From: Tetradesmus obliquus
Lineage: Eukaryota; Chlorophyta; Chlorophyceae; Sphaeropleales; Scenedesmaceae
Direction of reading: 5' to 3'
Length of the DNA: 64,000 bases
Assembly (NCBI GenBank): GCA_030272155.1
Contig: CP126202.1
Coordinates: forward strand, 744,001 to 808,000
Numbering within the stretch: the stretch's first letter is position 1; the number at the start of each line of letters is the position of its first letter. This document shows, piece by piece, positions 48,643 through 58,357 of the stretch. The translations under genes and the position numbers were made by a program. Under the pieces are notes generated by a model, which was given only the letters and a program-made list of their open reading frames with translations, did not search any database and was not told the origin of the DNA.

Positions 48643-51124
48643 CAGCGAGAAGCACCAGCCGCCAAGCCGTGCGTGCCGCTGGTGCCGCTGCTGCAGCTGT
48701 CTGCTGTGGTGCCCCCGCTCAACCCTATCATGCGCATCAGTGTGTCATCTGCTGCCAGCACAGCGCGGGGAGAAGCCGAGAGCATCTTTGCCTGCGTGGA
48801 TCAGGAGCAGCAGCGGCGGGTGAGTGGTGTAAGCGCAATTTGATGCATGCACAGTATTGCTACACAGCAGACTCCAATTTGAGTCAAATTTAGGTTTTGA
48901 TTGCACACATTGTCTGCCCACAATGTCTGCCAGGAAAAGCGGCGGCGGGTGAGCGCTGCAGCTTCTTCAATGCAGAATCACTGTGCAGTAAGTGTAGTTG
49001 GGCTGGGAGTGCAGGTTAAGTCAATTGCTTGGCCGGCGTGGACCAGGAGCAGCAGCGTCGGGTGAGCAATGCCTTGCATGCGCATTAGTGCTGAAGTTAC
49101 ATCATAGCGTTATGATGCAAGGGGTGCAAATAGCGCGGGGAGAAGCCGAGAGCATCTTTGCCTGCGTGGATCAGGAGCAGTAGCGGCGGGTGAGTACTCC
49201 CGCCCCTTGAATGTTGCATGTAATGGCACAGGTGCTGCGGGGGGCAACCGCAAACGACGCTAGCGGTGCAACCACATGGGATCAGCAGCATTGCGTTGTC
49301 GTGCAGATCCGCAGCACAGCAGGCGCAGCCCAATGCACGATCCGCAAGGCTGTTGCATAGCCACTGGCTGCTGTGGCTGCGACTGCTGCTGCTGCTGTCA
49401 CCAACAGTGCTTCCTGGATGCCACCCTGCACATGCTGCTGCTACTCCTGCTGATGTCGCTGCTCTTCCGTAACAACCGCACACGTTGCTGCTTGCAGGAC
49501 AAAGAGGAGGCCTTGCATGCACTAGCAGCAGCAGCAGCAGCAGCAGAGCGTTATACAGACAGCAGCAGCAGCAGCAGTGGAGGCTGCCGGCAGCGCTTCA
49601 CCGAAGACGAGAAGCAGGCTCTAAGGGACAGCGGCAAGGCAGCTAGGGAGGCAGACAGTCAGCAGCTGGCGGCCCGGGTGGAGCAGAGTGATGCGGCACT
49701 GCGGCGGCTGAGCCAGCAAGGGCGCGAGCAGTGGTTCCAGGTGGGTTGAGGGGCTTCTGATGATATACTTGTCTTGTAGGTGTTGGGTTTGTTGACACAA
49801 GTGACTCAGCGGTGCGCCTGATGCAGCACGGGTGGCAGCTGTGGTTCCAGGTGGGTTGAGGGGGTCAGAGCAGTCTGTTATGTAGGCATTTGGTTTGTTG
49901 ACGGGCACTGATGCAGCATTGCGGCGGCTGAGCCAGCAGGGCCGGGAGCAGTGGTCCAGGTGGGTTGAGGGGTCTAGATCAAAGAGATGCTGAAGCAATG
50001 GCGGATCGTTCTTCATTCATCGGCACCGTTGAAATGAATGGGTTACCTCATGTGATGCCTTGCAGGACGACGCGCAGCAGCAACAACCTGATGCTCTTGA
50101 GGAGGTGCTGAGTAACAAAAATAACCCTGAGGCCCTTTGCTTGCATGCCACGTCCATGCTTTGCAGGACAACGTTCAACAGCACAGTTCTCAACCTCAAA
50201 TCCTTTGATTGCTTACTTTCGCTATGCTTTGCAGGACCATCTACAGCAGCAGCAATGTGCTGCCCTCAAAAAGGGCTTTGAGCAAGTGCTTGATGAATAA
50301 CTGCCACTTTGAAACCTGTTGTTTGCTTGCCGTTAATGTACCTTGCAGGACAACGCTCAGCAGCAACAAACACATGCTCCTGAAGAGGTGCTTTGTGACA
50401 AAAGTAACCCTGAAACCATTTGCTTGCATACCACGTCCGTGCCCTGCTGGACCACGCTCAGCAGCAGCAGACAGATGCTCCTGAGGAGGGCTTTGAGGAG
50501 GAGTGTTCTGCATTCAACTGCAATGTTGAATGACAGAATGCCCTCTAGTGATGCCTTGCAGGACTGCGCCCTGATGCCCTGGCAGAGACATTTGAGGAGG
50601 TGTTGCGTAAAGCTCAACCACAAAACACTTTGCTTGCTCGTCCTTGTCGTGCCTTGCAGGACCACGCTCAGAAACAGCACAATGATGCTCCTGAGGGGGG
50701 CTGTAATGAGGAGTGTCATGCAACCATCTGCGATGCTGACAGATCTCAGTGTTCACTTGTGCTGTGTTTGTTTTCCGCGCAGGACAACCCACAGCAGCAG
50801 CAGCAGAGCGAATCCCCAAAGAGGGCTGTGTGCATACCTTGACCTCACAACCTTTTGCTGCTTGCCATTCAGCCCGCAGAACCCTGCCTTGCAGGACCAT
50901 GCACTGCAGCAGCAGTATGATCCCAATGAGTGCTACGAGGAGGAGGTTGGAAAAATGAGAGAACGGAACCCTGAAACCATTTTTTTGCTTGCCATTACCG
51001 TGCCTTGCAGGACAATGCTCAGCAGCAGCAGACAGATGCACCCGAAGAGGGATTTGAGGAGGAATGGGCAGCATTGCCGCCTGAGGTGCTTGAAATGGTG
51101 GCACAGCTGCAGGCCAGGGGATGA
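47614..51124 (+). CDS. Unknown protein with N-terminal myristoylation motif
   Basis: I do not recognise the family. Exons 47614-47700, 48196-48819, 49498-49740, 51011-51124; 1068 nt, 355 residues, all junctions phase 0. It begins MGGKNSKPAFSRFDDLV, a good N-myristoylation signal (Gly2, Lys/Ser at 5-7), so it may sit on membranes. Exon 2 is alanine-rich with a polyA tract coded by a 60-odd base GCA run. Exon 3 looks like a charged helix or coiled coil (DEKQALRDSGKAAREADSQQ, then LAARVEQSDAALRRLSQQGR). The end is acidic (EEGFEEEWAALPPEVLEMVA). All three introns hold exon-edge echoes, so extra mini-exons might be used; the last intron has nine candidate acceptors before the chosen one. I chose the final copy because it alone runs through to a longer conserved-looking end. 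Confidence 0.7.
47755..47945 (+). repeat. Donor-edge echoes of exon 1, myristoylation-motif gene
   Basis: Two copies (about 47766-47820 and 47896-47943) of the end of exon 1 (DDLVGDHSDVFAKLKE). The second begins after GTAG and both end at GAG|GT, in the same reading phase as the real donor. Confidence 0.92.
48578..48640 (+). repeat. Polyalanine-coding GCA run
   Basis: About 20 GCA triplets in exon 2 read as alanine; the same run would be Q or S in the other frames. Confidence 0.93.
48930..49195 (+). repeat. Donor-edge echoes of exon 2, myristoylation-motif gene
   Basis: Copies of the end of exon 2: the longest at 49131-49190 (coding RGEAESIFACVDQEQ, then a stop codon), shorter ones near 49039-49062 and 48933-48950. 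All three are followed by GGG TGAG, that is a GTGAG donor. Confidence 0.9.
49808..49975 (+). repeat. Donor-edge echoes of exon 3, myristoylation-motif gene
   Basis: Two copies (about 49810-49852 and 49908-49960) of the end of exon 3 (ALRRLSQQGREQW), each followed by the same GTGGGTTGAGGG as the real donor. Confidence 0.9.
50064..50960 (+). repeat. Nine acceptor-edge echoes of exon 4, myristoylation-motif gene
   Basis: Exon-like starts at about 50066, 50167, 50235, 50349, 50449, 50562, 50660, 50783 and 50895 repeat the beginning of the last exon (DNAQQQQTDAPEE). Eight are preceded by GCAG; the copy at 50449 has CTG. Spacing is about 70-125 bp. Several continue for 40-60 bases before losing similarity. 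Confidence 0.9.
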
Positions 51125-51545
51125 GTTTGACCAGAGTTTGACCGTTGTCAGTTTGACCTGGTTGACTTTGACCAGAAGGATTGACTTTGACCAGGTGGAT
51201 TGGCGGCACTGCTGGCGGAGGTGATGAAAGTGGTGGCGCAGCTGCAGGCCAGGGTGTGACACTAGCTGGTTTGACCTGGTTGACCTTGACGCAATGGGTG
51301 GGCGGCACTGCCGCCTTTAGGTGCTGCACATGGTGGCGCATGCGCAGTTACAGGCCAGGGGATGCGCTTGACCAAAGTTCGACCTTTCTCAATTTGACCT
51401 GGTCCACGTGGACACGTGCGCGCGCACTTTCACCAAGATAATGGGCAGCACCGCCGCCCGAGGTGATGGAAGTGGCGCAGCTGTAGGCCAGGGTGTGACA
51501 CCTTCTGGTTATGAAACGGTTGACTTCGACTCAACAACGTACACC
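51125..51545 (+). repeat. Echoes of the last exon's 3' end and UTR, with TTTGACC motifs
   Basis: Three further copies (near 51205-51258, 51303-51362, 51449-51500) of the end of exon 4 (GCACAGCTGCAGGCCAGGG), each followed by GTTTGACC/TTTGACC motifs that are also tandemly repeated. Confidence 0.85.
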
Positions 51546-51569
51546 GGTCAGCAGCACTGCAACGGACGT

Positions 51570-53082
51570 TTTGGCACTGGTGGCACAGATGCAGACCTGT
51601 CAGCCCTACTCCTTGTCCTGTGCAAAAATAGAAGCAAGTTCCAACGCACAAAGTCACGTCCAAAGCAACGTTTGGGCTGCAGGAAAGCTCATCTACATGC
51701 ATATGGTGCACCAGGCATGCCGGCTTCAGCACGCTTCACCGCATCTTCAACGCATCTTTACCGCATAGAGGCAGACCTGTAAGCCCCCAACCCCCTGCCT
51801 GTTTCCACAATAGAAGCAAGTTCCAACACACCAATATACATCCAAAGCAACATTTGGGCTGCAGGGAAACTCATCTACATGCATAGGGTGCACCAGGCAT
51901 GCCGGCTTCAGTACGCTTCACCGCATTTTCACCGCATCTACACCGCATCTTCACCGCATGGCTGCAGGCCTGTTAGCCCGACTCCCTGCCTGTTTCAGAA
52001 ATAGAAGCAAGAGCCAACACACCATTATACATCCAAAGCAACATTTGGGCTGCAGTGAAGCTCATCTACATGCATAGGGTGCACCAGGCATGCCGGCTTC
52101 AGCAAACTTCACCACATGTTCACCGCATCTTCAAGATGAAGTTCACCGCATCTTCACCGCATGGCTGCAGGCCTGTTCGCCCGACTCCCTGCCTCTGTCA
52201 AAGATAGAAGCAAGTGCCAACACACCAATTTACATCCATGGCAACGTTTGGGCTGCAGGGAAGCTCATCTACATGCATAGGATGCACCAGGCATGCCTGC
52301 TTCAGCAAACTTCACTGCATGTTCACCGCATCTTCGCCGCATCTTCACCGCATGGCGGCAAACCTGTAAGCTCAACCCCCTGCCTGTTTCAAACCTAGAA
52401 GCAAGTTCTAACACACCAATATACATCCAAAGCAACGTTTGGGCTGCAGTGAAGCTCATCTACATGCATAGGGTGCACCAGGCATGCCGGCTTCAGCAAA
52501 CTTCACCGCATGTTCACCGCATGTTCACCGCAACTTCACCGCATGGCTGCAAACCTGTAAGCCCGACTCCCTGTCTGTTTCAAAAATAGAAGCAAGTTCC
52601 ACGACATCAATATACATCCAAAGCAACATTTGGGCTGCAGGGAAGCTCATCTACATGCATCGGACGCACCGGACATGCCTGGTCCAGCGCGCTTCACCGC
52701 ATCTTCACCGCATGGCTGCAGGCCTGTTCGCCCGACTCCCTGCCTGTTTCTAAAATAGAAGCAAGTTCCAACACACCAAAATACATCCATGGCAACGTTT
52801 CGGCTGCAGGGAAGCTCATCTACATGCATAGGAAGCACCAGGCATGCCTGCTTCAGTGCGCTTCACCGCATGTTCACCGCACCTTCACAGCATGGCCGCC
52901 GGCCTGTTAGCCCGACTCCCTGCCTGTTTCAAAAATAGAAGCAAGTGCCAACACACCAATATACATCCATGGCAACGTTTGGGCTGCAGGGAAGCTCATC
53001 TACATGCATAGGAAGCACCATACATGCCTGCTTCAGCGCGCTTCACCGCATCTTCACCGCATCTTCACCGCATGGCCGCCGG
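51570..53082. repeat. Satellite of about eight 165-200-bp units
   Basis: Units start near 51708, 51890, 52082, 52284, 52477, 52668, 52836 and 53013, marked by GCACCAGGCATGCCGGCTTC. Each holds a nested 11-bp TTCACCGCATC repeat in varying number, then a block around AGAAGCAAGTTCCAACACACC and GGGAAGCTCATCTACATGCA. No gene is recognised in either strand. Confidence 0.93.
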
Positions 53083-54555
53083 CAGACCTCTCAGCTCAAT
53101 GCACTGCATCGGCGATGTTTTCTTTGCAAGCAAAACACCACAAATCACCACTATCTACTTTCACTTTCCACTATCCTCTCTCTACTCGAAACATCTGACT
53201 GCTGTAGGATTTGATATTGCCAGGGGTTGTACGTGGTGCTGTTGGCTGCACAGGTACTGTCAGATGCCTCTTGACCAGCGACCGTTGGATTAGCATAACC
53301 TCGGCTGGTGATGGTGTTGTTGCTACGGCTTGGGTTGTCATGTTCAAGAGGGTTGGTTGACAGTATACAAGGGGTATAACGTGCATGCAGGTTGACAGTG
53401 ATGGCTGATACAGCTGCTGATGCTACAAGTACAGTATCCTTGCAGGATACTTTGTCTGATGGACTAAAAATGGACTGATGGACTCATAATGGTCTGAGGG
53501 ACGTCTGAGGGACGTGTCAACAGGCACTCTGGCGGCAATAGCAAACTTTGCCTGAGGCCTCAGCATGCGTCCTTGTTACAAAACAGACAAACCAACAAGC
53601 AGCATGCGTAGGTTTGACGTGTACGTACAAATGTATACATGCCATACCCTGCATCCCTTACAAACCTTTTTGTACATGCCGCAATCTTCCTGATGCTTCG
53701 CTAGTTTCAACTTCTCAACCCTATGCAACAACATACAACAGCCCGACAACCGCGTTGATAATGCAGTCGAGAAACTCAGAAACATACCACAAGCATTTGG
53801 TATGTACCACAAGCATGTGACATATATGTCAAACGTGCCGGCTGCATGATGCTGGCTGGCTGCATCAACTGCTGCTGTGTGCAGCAAAGTGCATTGCCAA
53901 ATTGGCACTGAGTGGCCGGCCGAATGCCGCACACCGCCTAACAGCAGCAGCAGCAGCAGCAGCTCAACTTCGAAATAGCCCAAATGATCCCCATGCCCGC
54001 GCCGCCATGGCCTAGAGTTGAGTGTGCACACTCATCACATGCGATCATGGGTTCAGTAGCAAAACCATCGCTGATCACTCAGCTGCGCTGAGTCAACTAG
54101 TTAACCACAGCGAATGACACAGACAGTATAGAATCTGTACAGCAAAGTGCAAAGCCAGCCGCCGCTGCAGCCTGCACATACAGCACACAGCTGTAGCAGC
54201 CAAACCACAGCATGGCACAGCAAACCGCACTGTGCTGTGTCACACAGCATATCTCTTTATGGTAATTATCTCCTTTCGGTTAATATCTCTTTGTGGTGCA
54301 GCACATCTCTTTACGGTAAAAATATGTGCTGCACCTTGCAGCTGCTGTATGTGCTCCCGTAATGCTGATGCAGCAAGGGTGTGGCAACTCGCCGCAAAAA
54401 AAAAAACTAACAACGCCCAGGCTGAGCAACACGCTGCCACAAAACCCCAGGACAACTTCTGTCAGGAGTTGTTCCTGTGCTGCTTAACTTACTACCACAC
54501 CCAGTGCACGATATGAAAGATCGATGAAGAGTGACAATGTAACAGTTCGAGTGCA
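53083..54555. other. Intergenic, no gene seen
   Basis: Mostly unique sequence. Short repeats around GATGGACT/GTCTGAGGGACGT near 53460-53515 and TATGTCA/GGTATGTACC near 53795. No coding resemblance. Confidence 0.5.
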
Positions 54556-54559
54556 AGTT

Positions 54560-56985
54560 TCGCAGCACGTGCCAGATGTGGCGGCAGCAGCACCTGTATG
54601 AGTTGCCTGGTGATGTTTGTATGGCAACAGATGCCACACGCACAGAACCACCGGATTCGAATTTGTCGTGTTCCCTGCATGCGACAATGTGATGTGCCAT
54701 TAACAGGCAATGCAGCCCAGAAAAGCACAGTGCTGTGATGCACCCACACGTGCATAGCCCAAGGCGCATTTCACAACGCATGTCACAACTGCTGCTGCGG
54801 CGGCGGCAGCAGCAACTGTATGAGTCGCCTGGTGCTGCCTGTATGGCAACAGATGCCGCACGCGCAGCACCACTGGTTTCGAGTTTGTGGTGTTCCCTGC
54901 ATGCGACAGTGTGATGCGCATTAACCGGCAATGCAGCCCAGCAAAACACATTGCTGTGATGCGCCCACACGACAATGCCCAATGGCACATTTCACGACGC
55001 ATGTCGCAACCACTGCTGCTGTTGCGGCGGCGGCAGCAGCAACAAGTGCATGAGTCGCATGGTGCTGCCTGTATGGCAACAGATGCCACACGCGCAGCAC
55101 CACTCGTTTCGAGTTTGTGGAGTTCCCGGCATGCGACAGTGTGATGCGCATTCACCGGCAATGCAGCCCAGCAAAGCACAGTGCTGTGATGCACCCACAC
55201 AAGCATAGCCAAGGGCACATTTCACGATGCATGTCACAACCGCTGCTGCTCCTGCTGCTGCGGCGGCGGCGGCAGCAGCAACTGTATGAGTCGCCTGGTG
55301 CTGCCTGTATGGCAACAGATGCCACTCGCACAGCACCACTGGTTCCGAGTTTGTGGTGTTCACCGCATGCGACAGTGTGATGCGCCATTACCCGACAATG
55401 CAAACCCAGCAAAGCACAGTGCTGTGATGCACTCTCGTTACCTTGGCCAAAGGCACATTTTTGAACGCATGTAACCCCTGCCGTCGCCGCAGCACCGCAG
55501 CGGTGGCAGATACACAGCTGAAGGCTCCTGGTGCTGCCTATATGGCAACAGAGCCATGCAAACAGCAAACTTCCGCGCATGCGACAGTGTGATGTGCACC
55601 AATCGGCAATGCAGACCAGCAAAGCACAGTGCTGTGATGCGCCCACGCGACCATAGCCAAAGGCACACCTATAAACGCATGTAACCCCTTCCGCCGCCGC
55701 CGCCGCCGTCGCCGCAGCACCGCGGCGGTGGCAGATACACAGCTTAAGGCTCCTGGTGCTGCCTGTATGGAAACAGATGCCACGCGCACAGCACCACAAC
55801 TGTTTAAACGTGTAGTGCTCCCAAAATGCAACAACGCTGGGTGCATCACAATACAGCAGTGCAAAACCTTCAAGACACAGTGCTGTGTCCAATGCAGCCT
55901 CGCTCGTGCCAGGCAGCAAGCGCCCTCAAGCTGCTGCGGCAGCTGCAGCATCAGTCCCCTACAGAGGCCTGTGTGTCGCCTGCACAATCGCTTTTGTATA
56001 TTGGAAGTGCTCCCTGCATGCGACAGTGCGATGCACCACATTACGGCAGTGCAGCAGGCACAGTGCTGCGTGTGATGCAGGCATATGCAATGGCTCCCCA
56101 TGCAGCATGCAGCCACAGGTTCCCACCAAGGCCCAATTCACAAGCAGGCTGCTGCGACTCAAATCTTGAGTCACAGTGCTGCGTGTGATGCGCCCACATG
56201 CATGCTCCACCCTACAGCAACATTGCCTGTGTATATTGTAAGTGCTCTCTGCATGCAACAGTGCGATGCACCGCATTGCAGCAGTGCTGCATGCACAGTG
56301 CTGCGTGTGATGCGCCCAGCCCACATGCATGCTCCGCCCTACAGCATAATTGCTTCTGTACATTGGAAGTGCTCCCTGCACGCGAGAGTGTGATGCACCA
56401 CATTACAGCAGTGCTGCATGCACAGTGCTGCGTGTGATGCGCCCACATGCATGCTCCACCCTACAGCATGCGCCCTCAAGCTGCTGCGGCAGCTGCAGCA
56501 TCAGTCCCCTACACAGGCCTGTCTGGCGTCAGCACAAGCGCTTTTGTGAATTGGAAGTGCTCCCTGCATTGCAACAGTGTGATGCACCGCATTACAGCAG
56601 TGCAGCAGCTCCGCCAGGCAGCGTGCACCCACACATTCACAATTCCAGCTGCTGTTGCCCCTACACCACACACACCGCACCACCGCTGTTGAGTCGGTGG
56701 TGTTTTTGAGTGCAAAGCCCTGCCGCACTGCAGAATGGCCCTGTAAGACACAGTGCTGTGTGTGATGCACCCACATGCATGCTCCACCCCTACAGCAACA
56801 TTGCCTGTGTACATTGGAAGTGCTCTCTGCATGCAACAGTCTGATGCATCACAATGCAGCAGTGTAGCAGGCACAGTGCTGCGTGTGATGCAGGCATATG
56901 CATGCTCCGCCAGGCAGCTTGCACCCACACATTCACAGTTCCAGCTGCTGCTGCGCCTGCAATTGAGGCACGCGGCGTAGTAACA
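54560..56985. repeat. Composite tandem array with two related monomer types
   Basis: Left half (to about 55800): five or six units of about 185-235 bp, each with a GC-rich CGGCGG/CAG part, GGCAACAGATGCCAC, GCATGCGACAGTGTGATG and GCACAGTGCTGTGATG. Right half (55860-56985): about five units of 120-270 bp sharing GCATGCAACAGTGCGATGCA and GCACAGTGCTGCGTGTGATG. The shared cores suggest one ancestral monomer. A larger block at about 55918-56030 recurs at 56468-56575. The frames inside are not convincing as genes. Confidence 0.85.
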
Positions 56986-57814
56986 GTATTGACAATCCTG
57001 CAAGGCAGCAGCAGCAGCCATCAGGCTGCAAGCAGGGCATGAAGCTCCTTCTGAACTCCCCCAAAGGACTCACACAGGTTGCAGCTAGCTGCTGTCACAG
57101 CAGCACCAACACCTTTGTTGTGTCCTGACACAGCACGCAACAAAGCAGCTAAGCAACAGGCTGTTTTCTAACAAGCAACATGAGCAAAGCTACACTGAGA
57201 GTAACGCGTGCTGCACTGAAGAGCCAGAACGCGCATAACGCACCCAAGCAAGGACACCAAAGTTCCGTGCGATTCTTGGCCTGTGATTGAAAAGGACATG
57301 GGTCAGGTGCCAGCCCTAAAGCCAATATATATAGCTGTGCAACTTTGGAATCTACAGCACACCACCACGTTTAACCACCCACGACGGCTGTTTGCAGCCT
57401 TACATACGAGGAACAGCAGATGATTTTCAAGAAGTGTGTATATATAGCTGTCAGGTTCCTAACAGCCACACACGTATACACACAGCCACACACAACATCC
57501 ACACAGAGGGTTGAGTGTTTAGGATTTAAACCCTCATCCATAACTTGTACACCCAGCCACACACATGTTTTGAATCTACGCAACAACCTTCAAGTGCAGT
57601 GTGGCTCATGCATTGGATGAGCTGAGGAATGCATCGGAATGCACCAAAATGCATTAGATGAGCAATGGAGTGCATTTGCATGCAAAGTGCCCCCAGTCTC
57701 GCACAATGCAAGCACAATGCTTCAAACCTAACCTCACAGAGAGTAGCTGCTTCAGCAGTAGTCTGCGACACAGCCACAATGCAGCTCTAAACGCAAGTGT
57801 GGACTTCACTGCAA
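56986..57814. other. Intergenic with two TATATATAG sites
   Basis: No gene seen. TATATATAGCTGT-like sequences at about 57329 and 57437 could be TATA boxes, but no open frame with support follows. ATGCA-rich stretch near 57630-57680. Confidence 0.45.
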
Positions 57815-57817
57815 CGG

Positions 57818-58222
57818 TGTCACTTGACTGCAGGGATGTTACTTTGACTGCACGAGTGTCACTTGCACTGCAGGGGTGTCACTTGCACTGCAGGAGTGTC
57901 ACTTGCACTGCAGGAGTGTCACTAGCACTGCAAATGTGTCACTTGCACTGCGGAAGTGTCACTTGCACTGCCGAAGTGTCACTTGCACTGCCGAAGTGTC
58001 ACTTGCACTGCAGGAGTGTCACTGGCACTGCAAGAGTGTCACTGGCATTGCAGGAGTGTCACTCTGACTTGCAGGCCTGCCTGGCCTGCCGTAGTTGCAC
58101 CTTGCTGCAGGCTGACACGCATGGCCCATCAGCGTAGGCCTTCTGCTGCTGCAGGAGTGTCACTTGCACTGCAGGGGTGTCACTTGCACTGCAGGAGTGT
58201 CACTCTGACCTGCAGGCCTGCC
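57818..58222. repeat. 20-bp minisatellite
   Basis: About 12 units of GTGTCACTTGCACTGCAGGA between 57818 and 58070, and three more at 58155-58210. The two blocks are separated by a copy of the adjacent gene's last exon, so a longer segment including that exon was duplicated after the minisatellite formed. Confidence 0.93.
58085..58152 (-). repeat. Echo of the last exon of the right-hand gene
   Basis: Near copy of the last exon ([14 protein letters not shown] coding) beyond its stop codon, starting in a CTGCAG; the stop itself is altered. Confidence 0.88.
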
Positions 58223-58235
58223 TGGCCTAATGTAG

Positions 58236-58318
58236 TCACACCTTGCTGCAGGCTGACACGCAGGGCCCATCAGCGTAGGCCTCCTGCTGCTGCCGCCACA
58301 CGTACTCACACACTGCAG

Positions 58319-58357
<39 letters not shown>

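Noticed and set aside
54560-56985. Repeated short frames in the composite array as a gene family
   Set aside because: Frames change from unit to unit, have no conserved splice sites and no recognisable protein features.
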